DNA from: an uncultured Mycoplasmatota bacterium
Lineage (GTDB): Bacteria; Bacillota_I; Bacilli_A; RF39; UBA660
Direction: 5' to 3'
DNA length: 61,932 nt
NCBI GenBank assembly: GCA_900554305.1
Contig: USGV01000007.1
Span: 1-61,932 of the forward strand
The notes under the pieces are model-generated. The model worked only from the letters and a program-made list of their open reading frames with translations, was not told the origin of the DNA and searched no databases. Made by a program: the position numbers and the translations under genes. This document shows, one piece after another, positions 43,626-53,165 of the stretch (position 1 is its first letter; every line of letters starts with the position of its first letter).

Positions 43626-46247
43626 TTATTTATTATTAATTGCAGCTTGTGCAGCAGCAAGTCTTGCAACCGGTACTCTAAATGGAGAACAAGATACATA
43701 ATTAAGTCCTACTCTATGGCAGAAATCAATTGTTTTAGGATCTCCACCATGTTCACCACAGATACCAAGTTCTAAGTCACTTCTTGTTTTTCTACCAAGA
43801 GTAGCTGCCATATCAATAAGTTTACCAACACCCTCTTGATCTACTGTAGCAAACGGATCTTGATCCAAAATACCTTTTTGATAATAATCATTCAAATACT
43901 TAGAAGCATCATCTCTAGAGAATCCAAATGTCATTTGAGTTAAATCATTTGTACCAAAACTAAAGAACTCAGCTTCTTCTGCAATCTTATCTGCTAAAAG
44001 TGCCGCTCTTGGAATTTCAATCATAGTACCAACTTTATAGTCAACAGTAACTCCTGCTTTATCCATAACTTCTTTAGCAGTATCAACAACAATCTTTTTA
44101 ACAAATTGTAATTCTTTTAATATACCAACTAATGGAATCATAATTTCAGGATGAACTTCAATGCCTTCCTTTTTAACATTAATAGCAGCTTCAATTACAG
44201 CTCTAGTTTGCATTTTAGCAATCTCTGGATAAGTAATAGCTAAACGACATCCACGATGTCCCATCATAGGGTTAAATTCTTTTAATGAATCTACTCTATT
44301 CTTTAATGTTTCATAAGTAATTCCTAAACTATCAGCAAGAGGTCTCATCTCTTCTTCTGTTTTAGGTAAAAATTCATGTAATGGTGGATCTAAGAAACGA
44401 ATAATAACACACTTATCATCCATAGCTCTAAATAAGCCTTCAAAATCTTCTCTTTGATAAGGTAAGATTTTTTCTAGTGCCGCTTCTCTAGACTCCACAT
44501 CACTAGCAGTAATCATCTTACGGAAATTAAAGATTCTTTCTTCATCAAAGAACATATGCTCTGTACGACAAAGTCCAATTCCTTCAGCACCAAACTTTTT
44601 AGCTTGTAATGCATCTCTAGGAGTATCAGCATTTGTACGAACTTCTAAAGTACGATATTCATCAGCCCACTCCATAAATGTTTCAAAATTTCCAGTAATA
44701 CTTGCTTCTACAGTTTTTACTTGTTCAGCATATACTTTACCAGTACTACCATCTAAACTAATATAATCTCCTTCTTTTAAAATACGTCCATCTTTTAAAG
44801 TTAAAGTCTTTTTCTCTTCATCAATAACTAGACCACTACATCCAGATACACAGCAAGTACCCATACCACGAGCAACAACAGCAGCATGACTTGTCATACC
44901 TCCACGAAGAGTTAAAACTCCATGAGCAAGGTTCATTCCTTCAATATCTTCAGGTGAAGTTTCTAATCGAACTAAAATAATATCCTCTACTCCATCTTTA
45001 TGCATACGGATTACATCCTCTGCAGTAAATGCAATATGACCAGTAGCAGCACCAGGAGATGCAGCAAGTCCTTCTGCAACACATTCAGCAGCCTTTAAAC
45101 TAGCTTCATCAAACATAGGATGAAGTAATTGATCTAATTGTTTTGGATCAACTTTAAGTAACGCTTCTTCCTTAGTAAGCATTCCTTCTTCTACCATATC
45201 AACTGCAATTTTTAATGCAGCAGTTGCGGTACGTTTACCATTTCTAGTTTGAAGCATAAATAACTTACCATCTTCAATAGTAAACTCCATATCTTGCATA
45301 TCTTTATAATGGTTTTCTAGTGTTTTACAAATTTTACTAAATTGTTCATAACATTCTGGCATTACTTCTTTTAATGTATCAATAGATTGAGGCGTTCTAA
45401 TACCAGCAACAACATCTTCTCCTTGAGCATTCATTAAATATTCACCAAATAAATGGTTTTCTCCAGTAGCAGGATTTCTAGTAAAAGCAACTCCAGTACC
45501 AGAAGTTTCACCACGGTTTCCATAAACCATTTCTTGAACATTAACTGCAGTTCCCCATGTACTAGGAATATCATTTAAACGACGATAAGTAATCGCTCTA
45601 TCGTTCATCCAGCTTCTAAATACTGCTTCTACTGCAGCCATTAACTGCTCTTTAGGGTCTTGTGGAAATTCGCATCCAGCAAGTTTCTTATATTCTTCTT
45701 TGTAAATAGCAACAACTTCTTCTAAATCTTCGGCTGTAAGTTCAGTATCAAGTTCTACTCCCTTTTCTTCTTTTATAGCATCAAATTTTCTCTCAAAAGA
45801 AGACTTTGGAAATTCCATGACAACATCTGCAAACATTTGAATAAAACGACGATATGAATCATAAACAAAACGTTTATTATTCGTAACCTCACTAAATCCA
45901 CGAGCAACTTCATCATTCATCCCAAGATTCAAGATGGTATCCATCATACCAGGCATACTAGCACGTGCACCACTACGAACAGATACTAATAAAGGATTCT
46001 TTGCATCTCCAAGAGTTTTACCAGTTATTTTTTCAAGTTCATGAATCTTTTCATCAATCTGATTCATAATTTCATCAGATAACTTACGACCATTATCATA
46101 ATAACTAGTACAAGCTTCTGTAGTTACCGTAAAACCTTGAGGTACTGGTAACCCTATATTAGTCATCTCTGCTAAGTTAGCACCCTTTCCTCCTAATAGA
46201 TTTCTCATATCTTTACTGCCTTCAGTAAATAAATAGACGTATTTCAT
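43626..46247 (-). CDS. ppdK: Pyruvate, phosphate dikinase
   Basis: PPDK reversibly converts pyruvate, ATP and phosphate to phosphoenolpyruvate, AMP and PPi. The 873-residue protein shows all domains: N-terminal ATP-grasp (LLGGKGANLAEM, later TRNPATGE), central swivelling domain with the phosphorylated His in GGMTSHAAVVARGMG, and the C-terminal PEP-binding barrel (MIEIPRAALLAD, FFSFGTNDLTQMTFGFSRDD, a final SCSPFRVPVARLAAAQA). In anaerobes the enzyme serves glycolysis. It is transcribed alone. Confidence 0.97.
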   Translation of the reverse strand: MKYVYLFTEGSKDMRNLLGGKGANLAEMTNIGLPVPQGFTVTTEACTSYYDNGRKLSDEIMNQIDEKIHELEKITGKTLGDAKNPLLVSVRSGARASMPGMMDTILNLGMNDEVARGFSEVTNNKRFVYDSYRRFIQMFADVVMEFPKSSFERKFDAIKEEKGVELDTELTAEDLEEVVAIYKEEYKKLAGCEFPQDPKEQLMAAVEAVFRSWMNDRAITYRRLNDIPSTWGTAVNVQEMVYGNRGETSGTGVAFTRNPATGENHLFGEYLMNAQGEDVVAGIRTPQSIDTLKEVMPECYEQFSKICKTLENHYKDMQDMEFTIEDGKLFMLQTRNGKRTATAALKIAVDMVEEGMLTKEEALLKVDPKQLDQLLHPMFDEASLKAAECVAEGLAASPGAATGHIAFTAEDVIRMHKDGVEDIILVRLETSPEDIEGMNLAHGVLTLRGGMTSHAAVVARGMGTCCVSGCSGLVIDEEKKTLTLKDGRILKEGDYISLDGSTGKVYAEQVKTVEASITGNFETFMEWADEYRTLEVRTNADTPRDALQAKKFGAEGIGLCRTEHMFFDEERIFNFRKMITASDVESREAALEKILPYQREDFEGLFRAMDDKCVIIRFLDPPLHEFLPKTEEEMRPLADSLGITYETLKNRVDSLKEFNPMMGHRGCRLAITYPEIAKMQTRAVIEAAINVKKEGIEVHPEIMIPLVGILKELQFVKKIVVDTAKEVMDKAGVTVDYKVGTMIEIPRAALLADKIAEEAEFFSFGTNDLTQMTFGFSRDDASKYLNDYYQKGILDQDPFATVDQEGVGKLIDMAATLGRKTRSDLELGICGEHGGDPKTIDFCHRVGLNYVSCSPFRVPVARLAAAQAAINNK

Positions 46248-46321
46248 TTATTGCCTCCTATTCTCTCTATTTACACCCTAAGTATAACACAGAAAAATAA
46301 AAATGAAACTAATTTTTATCG

Positions 46322-46358
46322 ACAGAAAAAAGAAAAAGAGTTATTTTACAAACTCTTT
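46322..46358 (-). terminator. Terminator after trxA
   Basis: AAAGAGTT (46335-46342) and AACTCTTT (46351-46358), with TTTTTCTTTTTTC downstream on minus; it overlaps the end of trxA. Confidence 0.75.
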
Positions 46359-46637
46359 TAATTCATCTTCATCCATGAATCCAACATTCTTCTTAACTTC
46401 TTCTCCTTTAGAGAAAATAATTACTGTAGGAATAGACATAATTCCGTAACGTCTAGCAACATCTTCTACTTCGTCAACATTAACTTTATAAGTATCTAAA
46501 TTCATCTCTTTACTAACACTTTCTAAAATAGGACTTAACATTTTACATGGCCCACACCATTCAGCATAAAAATCAACAACAACTTTATCTTTCTTAATTA
46601 CTTCATCAAATTCTTTTTCACTTTTTATATAATTCAT
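46341..46637 (-). CDS. trxA: Thioredoxin
   Basis: A 98-residue thioredoxin with the active site WCGPC (residues 27-31) in FYAEWCGPCKMLSP and the cis-Pro in IMSIPTVIIFSKGE. It reduces cytosolic disulfides. Length is typical. A GGAGG ribosome site precedes the ATG. It lies 61 bases downstream of cvpA and probably shares its transcript. Confidence 0.95.
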   Translation of the reverse strand: MNYIKSEKEFDEVIKKDKVVVDFYAEWCGPCKMLSPILESVSKEMNLDTYKVNVDEVEDVARRYGIMSIPTVIIFSKGEEVKKNVGFMDEDELKEFVK

Positions 46638-46698
46638 AAAAAATCCTCCTCATCAATTATTATTCTATCATATTTTATTAAAACTACAAAAATATAAA

Positions 46699-47415
46699 CT
46701 ATTCATATTTTTCAATAACTTTATCTAATCCTGAAATACCATCTAATTTGTCTAAAACTACTAATTCTCTAGCTGTCTCAGCACTAACCACCTTATATTT
46801 CAATAAAATATCCATAGTCTTAACATTAGCTTCATTTTTACTAATATCCCCCTTAGATAAATCCTCACCAAGTTCATATATTTCATTAATAGACGTACTA
46901 ATATTTTCGGAACTACTAGCAAGAATTGGAGTATCATAAACAATATAATTAGCAAATTTACTATTTTTAAAAATATCAGTATCCTTTAACGGAATAAGTA
47001 GTGCTAACAAAACAACAAACACCATAACATATCCAGTGATAAAAGCAACAACTGCACCAATGACTTTAGAAGGTAACCATAAAACGATAGTCATATGAAC
47101 AATTTTTTGAACAATACCTGATATTTTTACAACAATCATATAGACACTAAATAACAAACTATAAATAATTAAAAAGGCTATTAACTGATAAAGTAAAATA
47201 TTAAGTACAGTAACTCCTTCTAAGTTACCAGCAAAATTAAAAAACGGTAACCATTTACATAAAACATTTCCTAAAACACCTTTTAATGAAAAGGCTAAAA
47301 TAAAAACAATAATAATTCCAACAAGAGAAACAACTTCTTTAATAGCTCCTCGCTTAAATCCAATAATTGCACTCATAATTAAAACCAATGCAATTACAAT
47401 ATCCAAAATATTCAT
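46699..47415 (-). CDS. CvpA family membrane protein
   Basis: A 238-residue protein with four hydrophobic segments. The N-terminal NILDIVIALVLIMSAIIGFK and RGAIKEVVSLVGIIIVFILA match CvpA (colicin V production) proteins, linked in bacteria to envelope integrity. The C-terminal 70 residues form a soluble tail. It is divergent from rnhC, a neighbour of cvpA in B. subtilis as well. AAGGAG precedes the ATG. Confidence 0.88.
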   Translation of the reverse strand: MNILDIVIALVLIMSAIIGFKRGAIKEVVSLVGIIIVFILAFSLKGVLGNVLCKWLPFFNFAGNLEGVTVLNILLYQLIAFLIIYSLLFSVYMIVVKISGIVQKIVHMTIVLWLPSKVIGAVVAFITGYVMVFVVLLALLIPLKDTDIFKNSKFANYIVYDTPILASSSENISTSINEIYELGEDLSKGDISKNEANVKTMDILLKYKVVSAETARELVVLDKLDGISGLDKVIEKYE

Positions 47416-47487
47416 AACTTCAACTCCTTACTATTTTATTATAAACGTTTTTCATGTTTTATGCTATAATAATTTTGAGGTGGAACG

Positions 47488-48399
47488 ATGAATATTGTTA
47501 TTAAAGTAAATGAAGAAACTAAACAAAAAATGATAGAATATTATAAAGATAAAGTACGAGATAAAAAAATCCCTTATGCCATTTTTCAAGCACAAGAAGA
47601 AGATACAGTTATTACTTTATATGAATCAGGAAAAGCCATGTTTCAGGGGACTAGCGCTGATGTAGATGCTGCTATGTGGGGAACAGTATTAGATAATACC
47701 AAAGAAAAACAAGAAGAACAAAAGAAAAAAGACCAAAAGTATCATAACTGCTCTTCTGTAGGATCAGATGAAGTTGGAACAGGAGATTACTTTGGCCCTA
47801 TTGTTGTAACTGCGGCTTATGTAAAAAAAGAAGATGTTGAAAAGTTAGAAAAATTAGGGGTTGGAGATTCAAAGAAAATAACAGATGACAAAATTAAAAA
47901 AATAACTCCAGAACTAATAAAAATTGTAAAATATAGAAGTATGATTTTAACAAATAAAGAGTACAACGAAAAATATACAAAAGATATCAACATGAACAAA
48001 ATTAAAGCCATTCTTCATAATAAAGTGTTATATCAATTAATGACCGAAGAAAAACCAAATGTAGACTATATTGTTGTTGATGAATTTGCTAGAGAAAATA
48101 GATATTATGAATATTTAAATGGTATTCCTAATATTCAAAGAAATATTACTTTTATGACCAAAGCCGAAGATAAAAATCTTGCAGTCGCTAGTGCTTCTAT
48201 TATTAGTAGATATATTTTCTTAAAAGAGTTTGATAAACTATCTGATTCTATCCATACTCCTCTACCAAAAGGTGCTGGTCGTGACGTCGATGAAATTGGT
48301 GAAGAAATAGTAGAAAAATATGGGAAAGAAAAACTACAAGAGATTGCTAAAGTCAATTTTAAAAACACAGATAGAATATTGCATACCATGATATATTAA
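47488..48399 (+). CDS. rnhC: Ribonuclease HIII
   Basis: RNase HIII removes RNA from RNA/DNA hybrids. The N-terminal TBP-like DUF3378 domain (about 1-80) with GTSADVDAAMWG is followed by the type II catalytic domain: GSDEVGTGDYFGP, VDEFARE and the later AEDKNLAVASASIISRY. The catalytic acidic residues are present. Length 303 is normal. GAGGTGG precedes the ATG, and an extended -10 (TGCTATAAT) lies upstream. Confidence 0.94.
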   Translation: MNIVIKVNEETKQKMIEYYKDKVRDKKIPYAIFQAQEEDTVITLYESGKAMFQGTSADVDAAMWGTVLDNTKEKQEEQKKKDQKYHNCSSVGSDEVGTGDYFGPIVVTAAYVKKEDVEKLEKLGVGDSKKITDDKIKKITPELIKIVKYRSMILTNKEYNEKYTKDINMNKIKAILHNKVLYQLMTEEKPNVDYIVVDEFARENRYYEYLNGIPNIQRNITFMTKAEDKNLAVASASIISRYIFLKEFDKLSDSIHTPLPKGAGRDVDEIGEEIVEKYGKEKLQEIAKVNFKNTDRILHTMIY

Positions 48400-48400
48400 A

Positions 48401-48432
48401 AAAAGAATATGATTTTTAGTCATATTCTTTTT
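48401..48432. terminator. Bidirectional terminator
   Basis: AAAGAATATGA (48402-48412) pairs with TCATATTCTTT (48420-48430), between rnhC and the convergent unknown gene. Confidence 0.85.
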
Positions 48433-49382
48433 CCATTTCTTTTTTTAACAGCAACATCTTCCCCACTAGTACAAACAAAAGCTGAATCAGTATTAGAATC
48501 ATAAGAATAATATTCTCGGTCACGAACAAATGCTCTTAACCCCCCTTGTACTTTTAAATTATCTTCAAGTTGGATTAAATTTTCAATTTGTTCTGCAGAA
48601 AGAGGTAAAATTTCCACTTTTCCAGGATAAGGATCATATCCACCAATCATAGTCATATCCCTTAGACCATGTTCCGTATTTAACCTAGTAACAGCATTAT
48701 AACGAAATTCCTTATCCCTATCTTCATGAACAATTCTAGCAGTATCCAAATATTCTCGTCTTAAAAATGTTCTAGTAGAATATTGATCATGACATAATCC
48801 ATAAGCATTCCTAGGAACAAACAGTGCCGAATCAACACTAAAATCATCAATCGATCCCACTATTTCCTCGGTAGGATAACCTTTATACTCTACCCCTACC
48901 ATAACTCCCTTATCATTATAAATACTTTTTTTGGAAGATGTAGTATTATTGTATTTTCTACTAACACCATCAAAATTATCTAACATAGCAGTATTCATAG
49001 TTAAAGTCATAAATCCACTATCACTAATAGTAGAAATCATTTCAGCAATATCACTAGAATGTATCCACTGACCATTGCTATTAGTATAAGGTTTTTTATT
49101 AGTAACCTTAATAACTTGAAGAGTATTAGGTTCATCTAGTGAAATGGACATAGAAGAATCATCGCCAGAAGTAGAAAGGAAACGAAACTCAATTTTTCCA
49201 TTCTCTTCCCCTACAATAACAGAATCTTCACTATCAAAAAAATTCATCTGACGAATCAAACTTTGAACAGTATCAAAAAGAGCATCATAAGCAGGATTAT
49301 CTAAAAACTTAGAACTCACACCTAATCCTTGAAGATGACTATTAAGATTTTCTCTTAATTCACTTAAAACATAATATTCCAT
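48420..49382 (-). CDS. Unknown cytosolic protein
   Basis: A 320-residue soluble protein with alternating strand-like and helical segments and no recognised motif. The ATG at 49382 has GAGGAGAGG upstream; a TTG at 49391 is too near that site. Features seen are LRENLNSHLQGLGVSSKFLD at the N terminus and LPLSAEQIENLIQLEDNLK toward the end. It is followed by the rnhC-shared terminator and preceded by the XRE gene's terminator, so it is an independent unit. Confidence 0.7.
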   Translation of the reverse strand: MEYYVLSELRENLNSHLQGLGVSSKFLDNPAYDALFDTVQSLIRQMNFFDSEDSVIVGEENGKIEFRFLSTSGDDSSMSISLDEPNTLQVIKVTNKKPYTNSNGQWIHSSDIAEMISTISDSGFMTLTMNTAMLDNFDGVSRKYNNTTSSKKSIYNDKGVMVGVEYKGYPTEEIVGSIDDFSVDSALFVPRNAYGLCHDQYSTRTFLRREYLDTARIVHEDRDKEFRYNAVTRLNTEHGLRDMTMIGGYDPYPGKVEILPLSAEQIENLIQLEDNLKVQGGLRAFVRDREYYSYDSNTDSAFVCTSGEDVAVKKRNGKRI

Positions 49383-49419
49383 AAAAAACAACCTCTCCTC
49401 AAATTAAAAATATTATAAA

Positions 49420-49450
49420 ATAAAGAAAAAGTCAATAAAACATATTGACT
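49420..49450 (-). terminator. Terminator after the XRE regulator gene
   Basis: AGTCAATA (49430-49437) with TATTGACT (49443-49450), followed on minus by TTTTCTTT. Confidence 0.75.
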
Positions 49451-50855
49451 AATAATAGGTATCTAAATATTTTTGATAATTATCTTTAATCTTTTCAATA
49501 TTAGTTTTACTAGTAGTAATAGTGATAGAAACACTACCTAATTGATCATAAGTATGAATTTCATTATTCTTTAAATCATTAATAACACTATCAGTAATTT
49601 GTTTTATATTAACACCCTCTACAGGATTATAATTTAAATAAACTTCATTTTTATCTCTTTCAAGTGAAACATCATTAGCTATTGTATAATAATCAATTCT
49701 AACACGAACTTGATTTGTTAAACTATTATCTTCTACAAATTTAGTATCAAAAGAATAGTCATCATAATGAACCAAGAAATCATCTGTCATTGTATATACT
49801 TCTTCATGAGTCTCAGTATTAAAACTATTAGGTACATCATTAATAACATTCAAATTTAGAAAATACCAAATAGATAAACCTAGACCAATAGAACTAACTA
49901 CTATAGAAGAAATAATTGTAATAATAATTCTTCTCTTACTGAACTTTAAATTGAAAATAAAATCTAACATCAATTCAATAAGAACAATTGCAAAAACAAT
50001 ACCACCTAAAAATAATAGAATAGGTCCTGCTAAAAATAATCCTTTAAAAATTAAAACAATCAATAAAACAAGACCAATTAATAACATAATAGTACCAATA
50101 ATAATAGGTATCAAAAACAAGACAAATAGACATTTCAAACATACTGTTATTGCTTTAACTAATAAATCTAAAAGACTAAAATCATTCTTTTTAACTTTTA
50201 TTATTTTTACTTTTTTCTTTTCACTACTCTTAGAAGAAGCAGTTTTAGAACTATTATCTTCACTAACTTCTTCGCTATTTTGAGTTTTATCTTCTACTTC
50301 TTCTACAATAATTTCTTCATTATCTAAAAATTTAATTTTAAAAATATAAAGAAAAGTAGCTATTGCTAAAATGGCATATCCACCATTAAAGATAAAATTC
50401 CAAAACTTAGCAAAGAAAATACTAAACCAATTATTCCCAGTATAAAATAAACTAACTACAATTTCTTTCAATAACATAAATGGTATAGCAAATAATAAAA
50501 TCACACAGATAATAATAAACACTTGTACACACATCTTAATAATATCTTTTAAACTTTTATGTTCAAATAAATAAATTGTTTTCTTAACATAATTAGTAAC
50601 ACCAGAAAATATTTCTTTTACTACACTACTAGCATCTTTCTTTTCTCTTTCTTCTGTAATATCTTTATTAATTAATACATCCATATCACAATGAAAGAGA
50701 TTACATATTGCCACTATTTTATCCATTTCTGGATAACTATTACCCGACTCCCACTTTGAAACAGACTGTCTAGTCACACCTAGTTGTTCTGCTAATTGTT
50801 CTTGAGAAATCCCTTTTTCTTTTCTCAGTTTTTGTAAGTTTTCACCAAACTTCAC
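49449..50855 (-). CDS. Membrane-bound XRE-family regulator
   Basis: The first 65 residues form an HTH_3 domain (LRKEKGISQEQLAEQLGVTR, QSVSKWESGNSYPEMDKI). Then come a membrane hairpin near 108-165, a Lys/Glu/Ser-rich cytosolic linker (about 185-220), three or four more membrane segments (about 225-340) and a C-terminal 120-residue outer domain. Such proteins can sense envelope conditions and act directly on DNA. The start is GTG at 50855 behind GAGGTGATG. The upstream DNA repeats GTTGCA and related motifs. Two YcxB-like genes lie just upstream. Confidence 0.85.
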   Translation of the reverse strand: MKFGENLQKLRKEKGISQEQLAEQLGVTRQSVSKWESGNSYPEMDKIVAICNLFHCDMDVLINKDITEEREKKDASSVVKEIFSGVTNYVKKTIYLFEHKSLKDIIKMCVQVFIIICVILLFAIPFMLLKEIVVSLFYTGNNWFSIFFAKFWNFIFNGGYAILAIATFLYIFKIKFLDNEEIIVEEVEDKTQNSEEVSEDNSSKTASSKSSEKKKVKIIKVKKNDFSLLDLLVKAITVCLKCLFVLFLIPIIIGTIMLLIGLVLLIVLIFKGLFLAGPILLFLGGIVFAIVLIELMLDFIFNLKFSKRRIIITIISSIVVSSIGLGLSIWYFLNLNVINDVPNSFNTETHEEVYTMTDDFLVHYDDYSFDTKFVEDNSLTNQVRVRIDYYTIANDVSLERDKNEVYLNYNPVEGVNIKQITDSVINDLKNNEIHTYDQLGSVSITITTSKTNIEKIKDNYQKYLDTYY

Positions 50856-50946
50856 CTTTTCATCACCTCGAAAAAAATCATACTATGTTAACCAGTTGCA
50901 CACTACCAATTTTTAGTTGTTTTTTGTAACTTTTCGGTTGCATTCT

Positions 50947-51441
50947 TTATTTTTTAATGATATTTGTTCTTTGTAAAAAAGAATAAATATCATCCTTAGT
51001 TCCAGAAATAAATCCATCTTTAAATAAAAGAATTCCTGCTCTCTCTTTGGTATATAAGCAAAAAATATTTTTTCCCTCTTTTATTTTCTTTATATTAGGA
51101 ATTAAATATTCTATTTTATTACCTGTAGAAATATTTTCTACAATAATTTTATCCTCACTAATATTAACTCTATTAACAACATCTTTGCCATTAGACTGTT
51201 CCATTAACCTTCGATACTGAATTTTGGCAAGTCTACTTGGCATCAACAATGAGATAATAAGACAGCAAACCATAATACTAATACAAAGAAAAGAAAAATT
51301 AAAATCATAAAATAAAATAGATAAAATAATAATCAAAATAGTTAAAGAAAAAAGGAAAAGAACAATAGGTTTATAATATAACCAATAAAATTCTTTTAAT
51401 AATCCTATATTATACTGATATTCATTAACAACTTTTTTCAT
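50947..51441 (-). CDS. YcxB-like membrane protein, copy 2
   Basis: A 164-residue protein, similar to its neighbour at 51456-51950: a short N-terminal strand (VVNEYQYNIGLLKEFYWLYY), a membrane hairpin (about 25-65) and a soluble tail (KIQYRRLMEQSNGKDVVNRV, then VENISTGNKIEY). This layout fits YcxB-like proteins, a family of unknown function. The ATG at 51441 with GAAGGAG upstream is preferred. No terminator is seen before the XRE gene, so readthrough is possible. Confidence 0.7.
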   Translation of the reverse strand: MKKVVNEYQYNIGLLKEFYWLYYKPIVLFLFSLTILIIILSILFYDFNFSFLCISIMVCCLIISLLMPSRLAKIQYRRLMEQSNGKDVVNRVNISEDKIIVENISTGNKIEYLIPNIKKIKEGKNIFCLYTKERAGILLFKDGFISGTKDDIYSFLQRTNIIKK

Positions 51442-51455
51442 AATAAACAACTCCT

Positions 51456-51950
51456 TCAATTACTTTTCTTATCTTTCATAAAAATAGAATACAATTCTTC
51501 TTCACTGCCTTGCTTAAAATTCTCTTTAGAAAGCAAAATTCCCACCTTTTCTTTTGTACGTAAACAAAGAATATTTTTTCTATTTACAATTTTACAAACC
51601 GAATCTATTGCATATGTATTTTTATTTTTATTAGAAAGATTTTCAATAATAATATCTTTATCATCGATCGTAACTCTAAGTTTAACTTCTTTACCTTGAG
51701 CTTGTTCTAAAAGTCTGCGATACGTTGCTTTAGCAAGAAAATTAGGAAGTAAGAAATAATAAAAACAACCTAAAATAAATACTCCAATACTAAAAAAACC
51801 AAAAGTATAGTCTCTATCCATAAAAGAACTAAAACCAGAAATCAAAACTAAAATTAATAATATTAAAAATAGTCTTGTCTGTAAATTACACTGATAGAAT
51901 TGTTTTAATAAATCTAAATCATATACATATTCATTCACTATTTTTTTCAT
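51456..51950 (-). CDS. YcxB-like membrane protein, copy 1
   Basis: A 164-residue paralogue of the next gene, alignable end to end: KKIVNEYVYDLDLLKQFYQC, a membrane hairpin (about 25-65), ATYRRLLEQAQGKEVKLRV and a closing LCLRTKEKVGILLSKENF. The ribosome site GGGTGATG sits before the ATG at 51950. Copies 1 and 2 are a tandem duplication, divergent enough to be old. Confidence 0.7.
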   Translation of the reverse strand: MKKIVNEYVYDLDLLKQFYQCNLQTRLFLILLILVLISGFSSFMDRDYTFGFFSIGVFILGCFYYFLLPNFLAKATYRRLLEQAQGKEVKLRVTIDDKDIIIENLSNKNKNTYAIDSVCKIVNRKNILCLRTKEKVGILLSKENFKQGSEEELYSIFMKDKKSN

Positions 51951-51974
51951 AAACATCACCCAAAAATATTATAT

Positions 51975-52003
51975 CAAAAAAAGAGGTAAATTTATTACCT
52001 CTT
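51975..52003 (-). terminator. Terminator after dnaJ
   Basis: AAGAGGTAA (51981-51989) pairs with TTACCTCTT (51995-52003), followed on minus by a T run. It ends the heat-shock cluster. Confidence 0.8.
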
Positions 52004-53153
52004 AGTCATTATTTTTAACAAATCTGTTAAATTCTTTAATCTCAGGAGTATCCATTTCTGTTTTAGAAAGTTTATCAATCAAAACTTTTTGCTCACGAGA
52101 AAGCTTCTTAGGAGTATACACTTTAAAGATTACATACATATCTCCTTTAGTCTTATGATATTTATTATCTACTCCCTTACCACGAATTCGCTGTTTATCC
52201 CCACTATTCGTACCAGGAGCAATATTAATCTTAACATTGCCATAAAGTGTTGGTATATCCTTCTTGCAACCAACAATTGCTTCTGTCAACGTAAGAGGAA
52301 CTTCAACATAAATATCATCATCTTGTCGAATAAACACATCATGTTCTTCTACAACAAACTCTAAATATAAATCCCCGTTTTCTCCTCCATTAGTGCCAGG
52401 ATTACCCTTACCAGAAACACGTAAACGATCTCCTGTATTAATTCCAGCAGGAATACTAATAGTAATAGTTTTATTTTTCTTAACTTTTCCTTTACCTTTA
52501 CAATGAGTACATTTTCTCTTAAATGTACGTCCAGTACCGCCACAATCAGGACAAGTACTTTTAGATAAGAAAGACCCTAAAATCGTATGTTGTTCTGATG
52601 TAACAGTACCACTACCATGACATGTAGAACATTGTTCTTCGCCAAAACCACCTTTACCATCACATTCATCACAGTCTTCTACAACATCTAAATCAAATTT
52701 TTTCTCACATCCAAAAACAGCTTCATCAAAATCCAAATCCATTCTCATCAATACATCGCTTCCACGACGTGATCTATTTCCACGGCCAGTAGAATTTCCG
52801 CCACCGAATCCAAATCCAGAAAAACCACCTGCTCCTCCAAAAATAGAATCAAAGATATCACCAAAATCAAAGTCTGAAGCATCAAAACCTTGATAAGAAT
52901 ATCCTCCGGCTCCTCTAGATCCATTTCCTACTCCAGCATGGCCATATTGATCATACATCTTACGCTTTTGCTCATCTGACAAAACAGAATAAGCTTCTTG
53001 AGCCTCTTTAAACTTTTCTGCAGCTTCAGGATTATCTTTATTTAAATCTGGATGATATTGTTTTGCTTTTTTACGAAAGGCACTCTTTATTTCATCTTGT
53101 GTTGCTGTCTTACTAACACCAAGTACCTCATAATAATCACGTTTATCCGCCAT
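52002..53153 (-). CDS. dnaJ: Chaperone DnaJ
   Basis: A type I DnaJ of 383 residues. The J domain carries HPD in YHPDLN, a Gly/Phe-rich region ([14 protein letters not shown]) follows, and then four zinc-binding CxxCxGxG motifs ([33 protein letters not shown]). The C-terminal substrate domains complete it. It stimulates DnaK ATPase. pepF lies between it and dnaK in this cluster. Confidence 0.97.
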   Translation of the reverse strand: MADKRDYYEVLGVSKTATQDEIKSAFRKKAKQYHPDLNKDNPEAAEKFKEAQEAYSVLSDEQKRKMYDQYGHAGVGNGSRGAGGYSYQGFDASDFDFGDIFDSIFGGAGGFSGFGFGGGNSTGRGNRSRRGSDVLMRMDLDFDEAVFGCEKKFDLDVVEDCDECDGKGGFGEEQCSTCHGSGTVTSEQHTILGSFLSKSTCPDCGGTGRTFKRKCTHCKGKGKVKKNKTITISIPAGINTGDRLRVSGKGNPGTNGGENGDLYLEFVVEEHDVFIRQDDDIYVEVPLTLTEAIVGCKKDIPTLYGNVKINIAPGTNSGDKQRIRGKGVDNKYHKTKGDMYVIFKVYTPKKLSREQKVLIDKLSKTEMDTPEIKEFNRFVKNND

Positions 53154-53165
53154 ATCTACACCTCA

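Noticed and set aside
49951..50283. Plus-strand ORF of 110 codons
   Set aside because: Antisense to the membrane part of the XRE regulator; no start signals.
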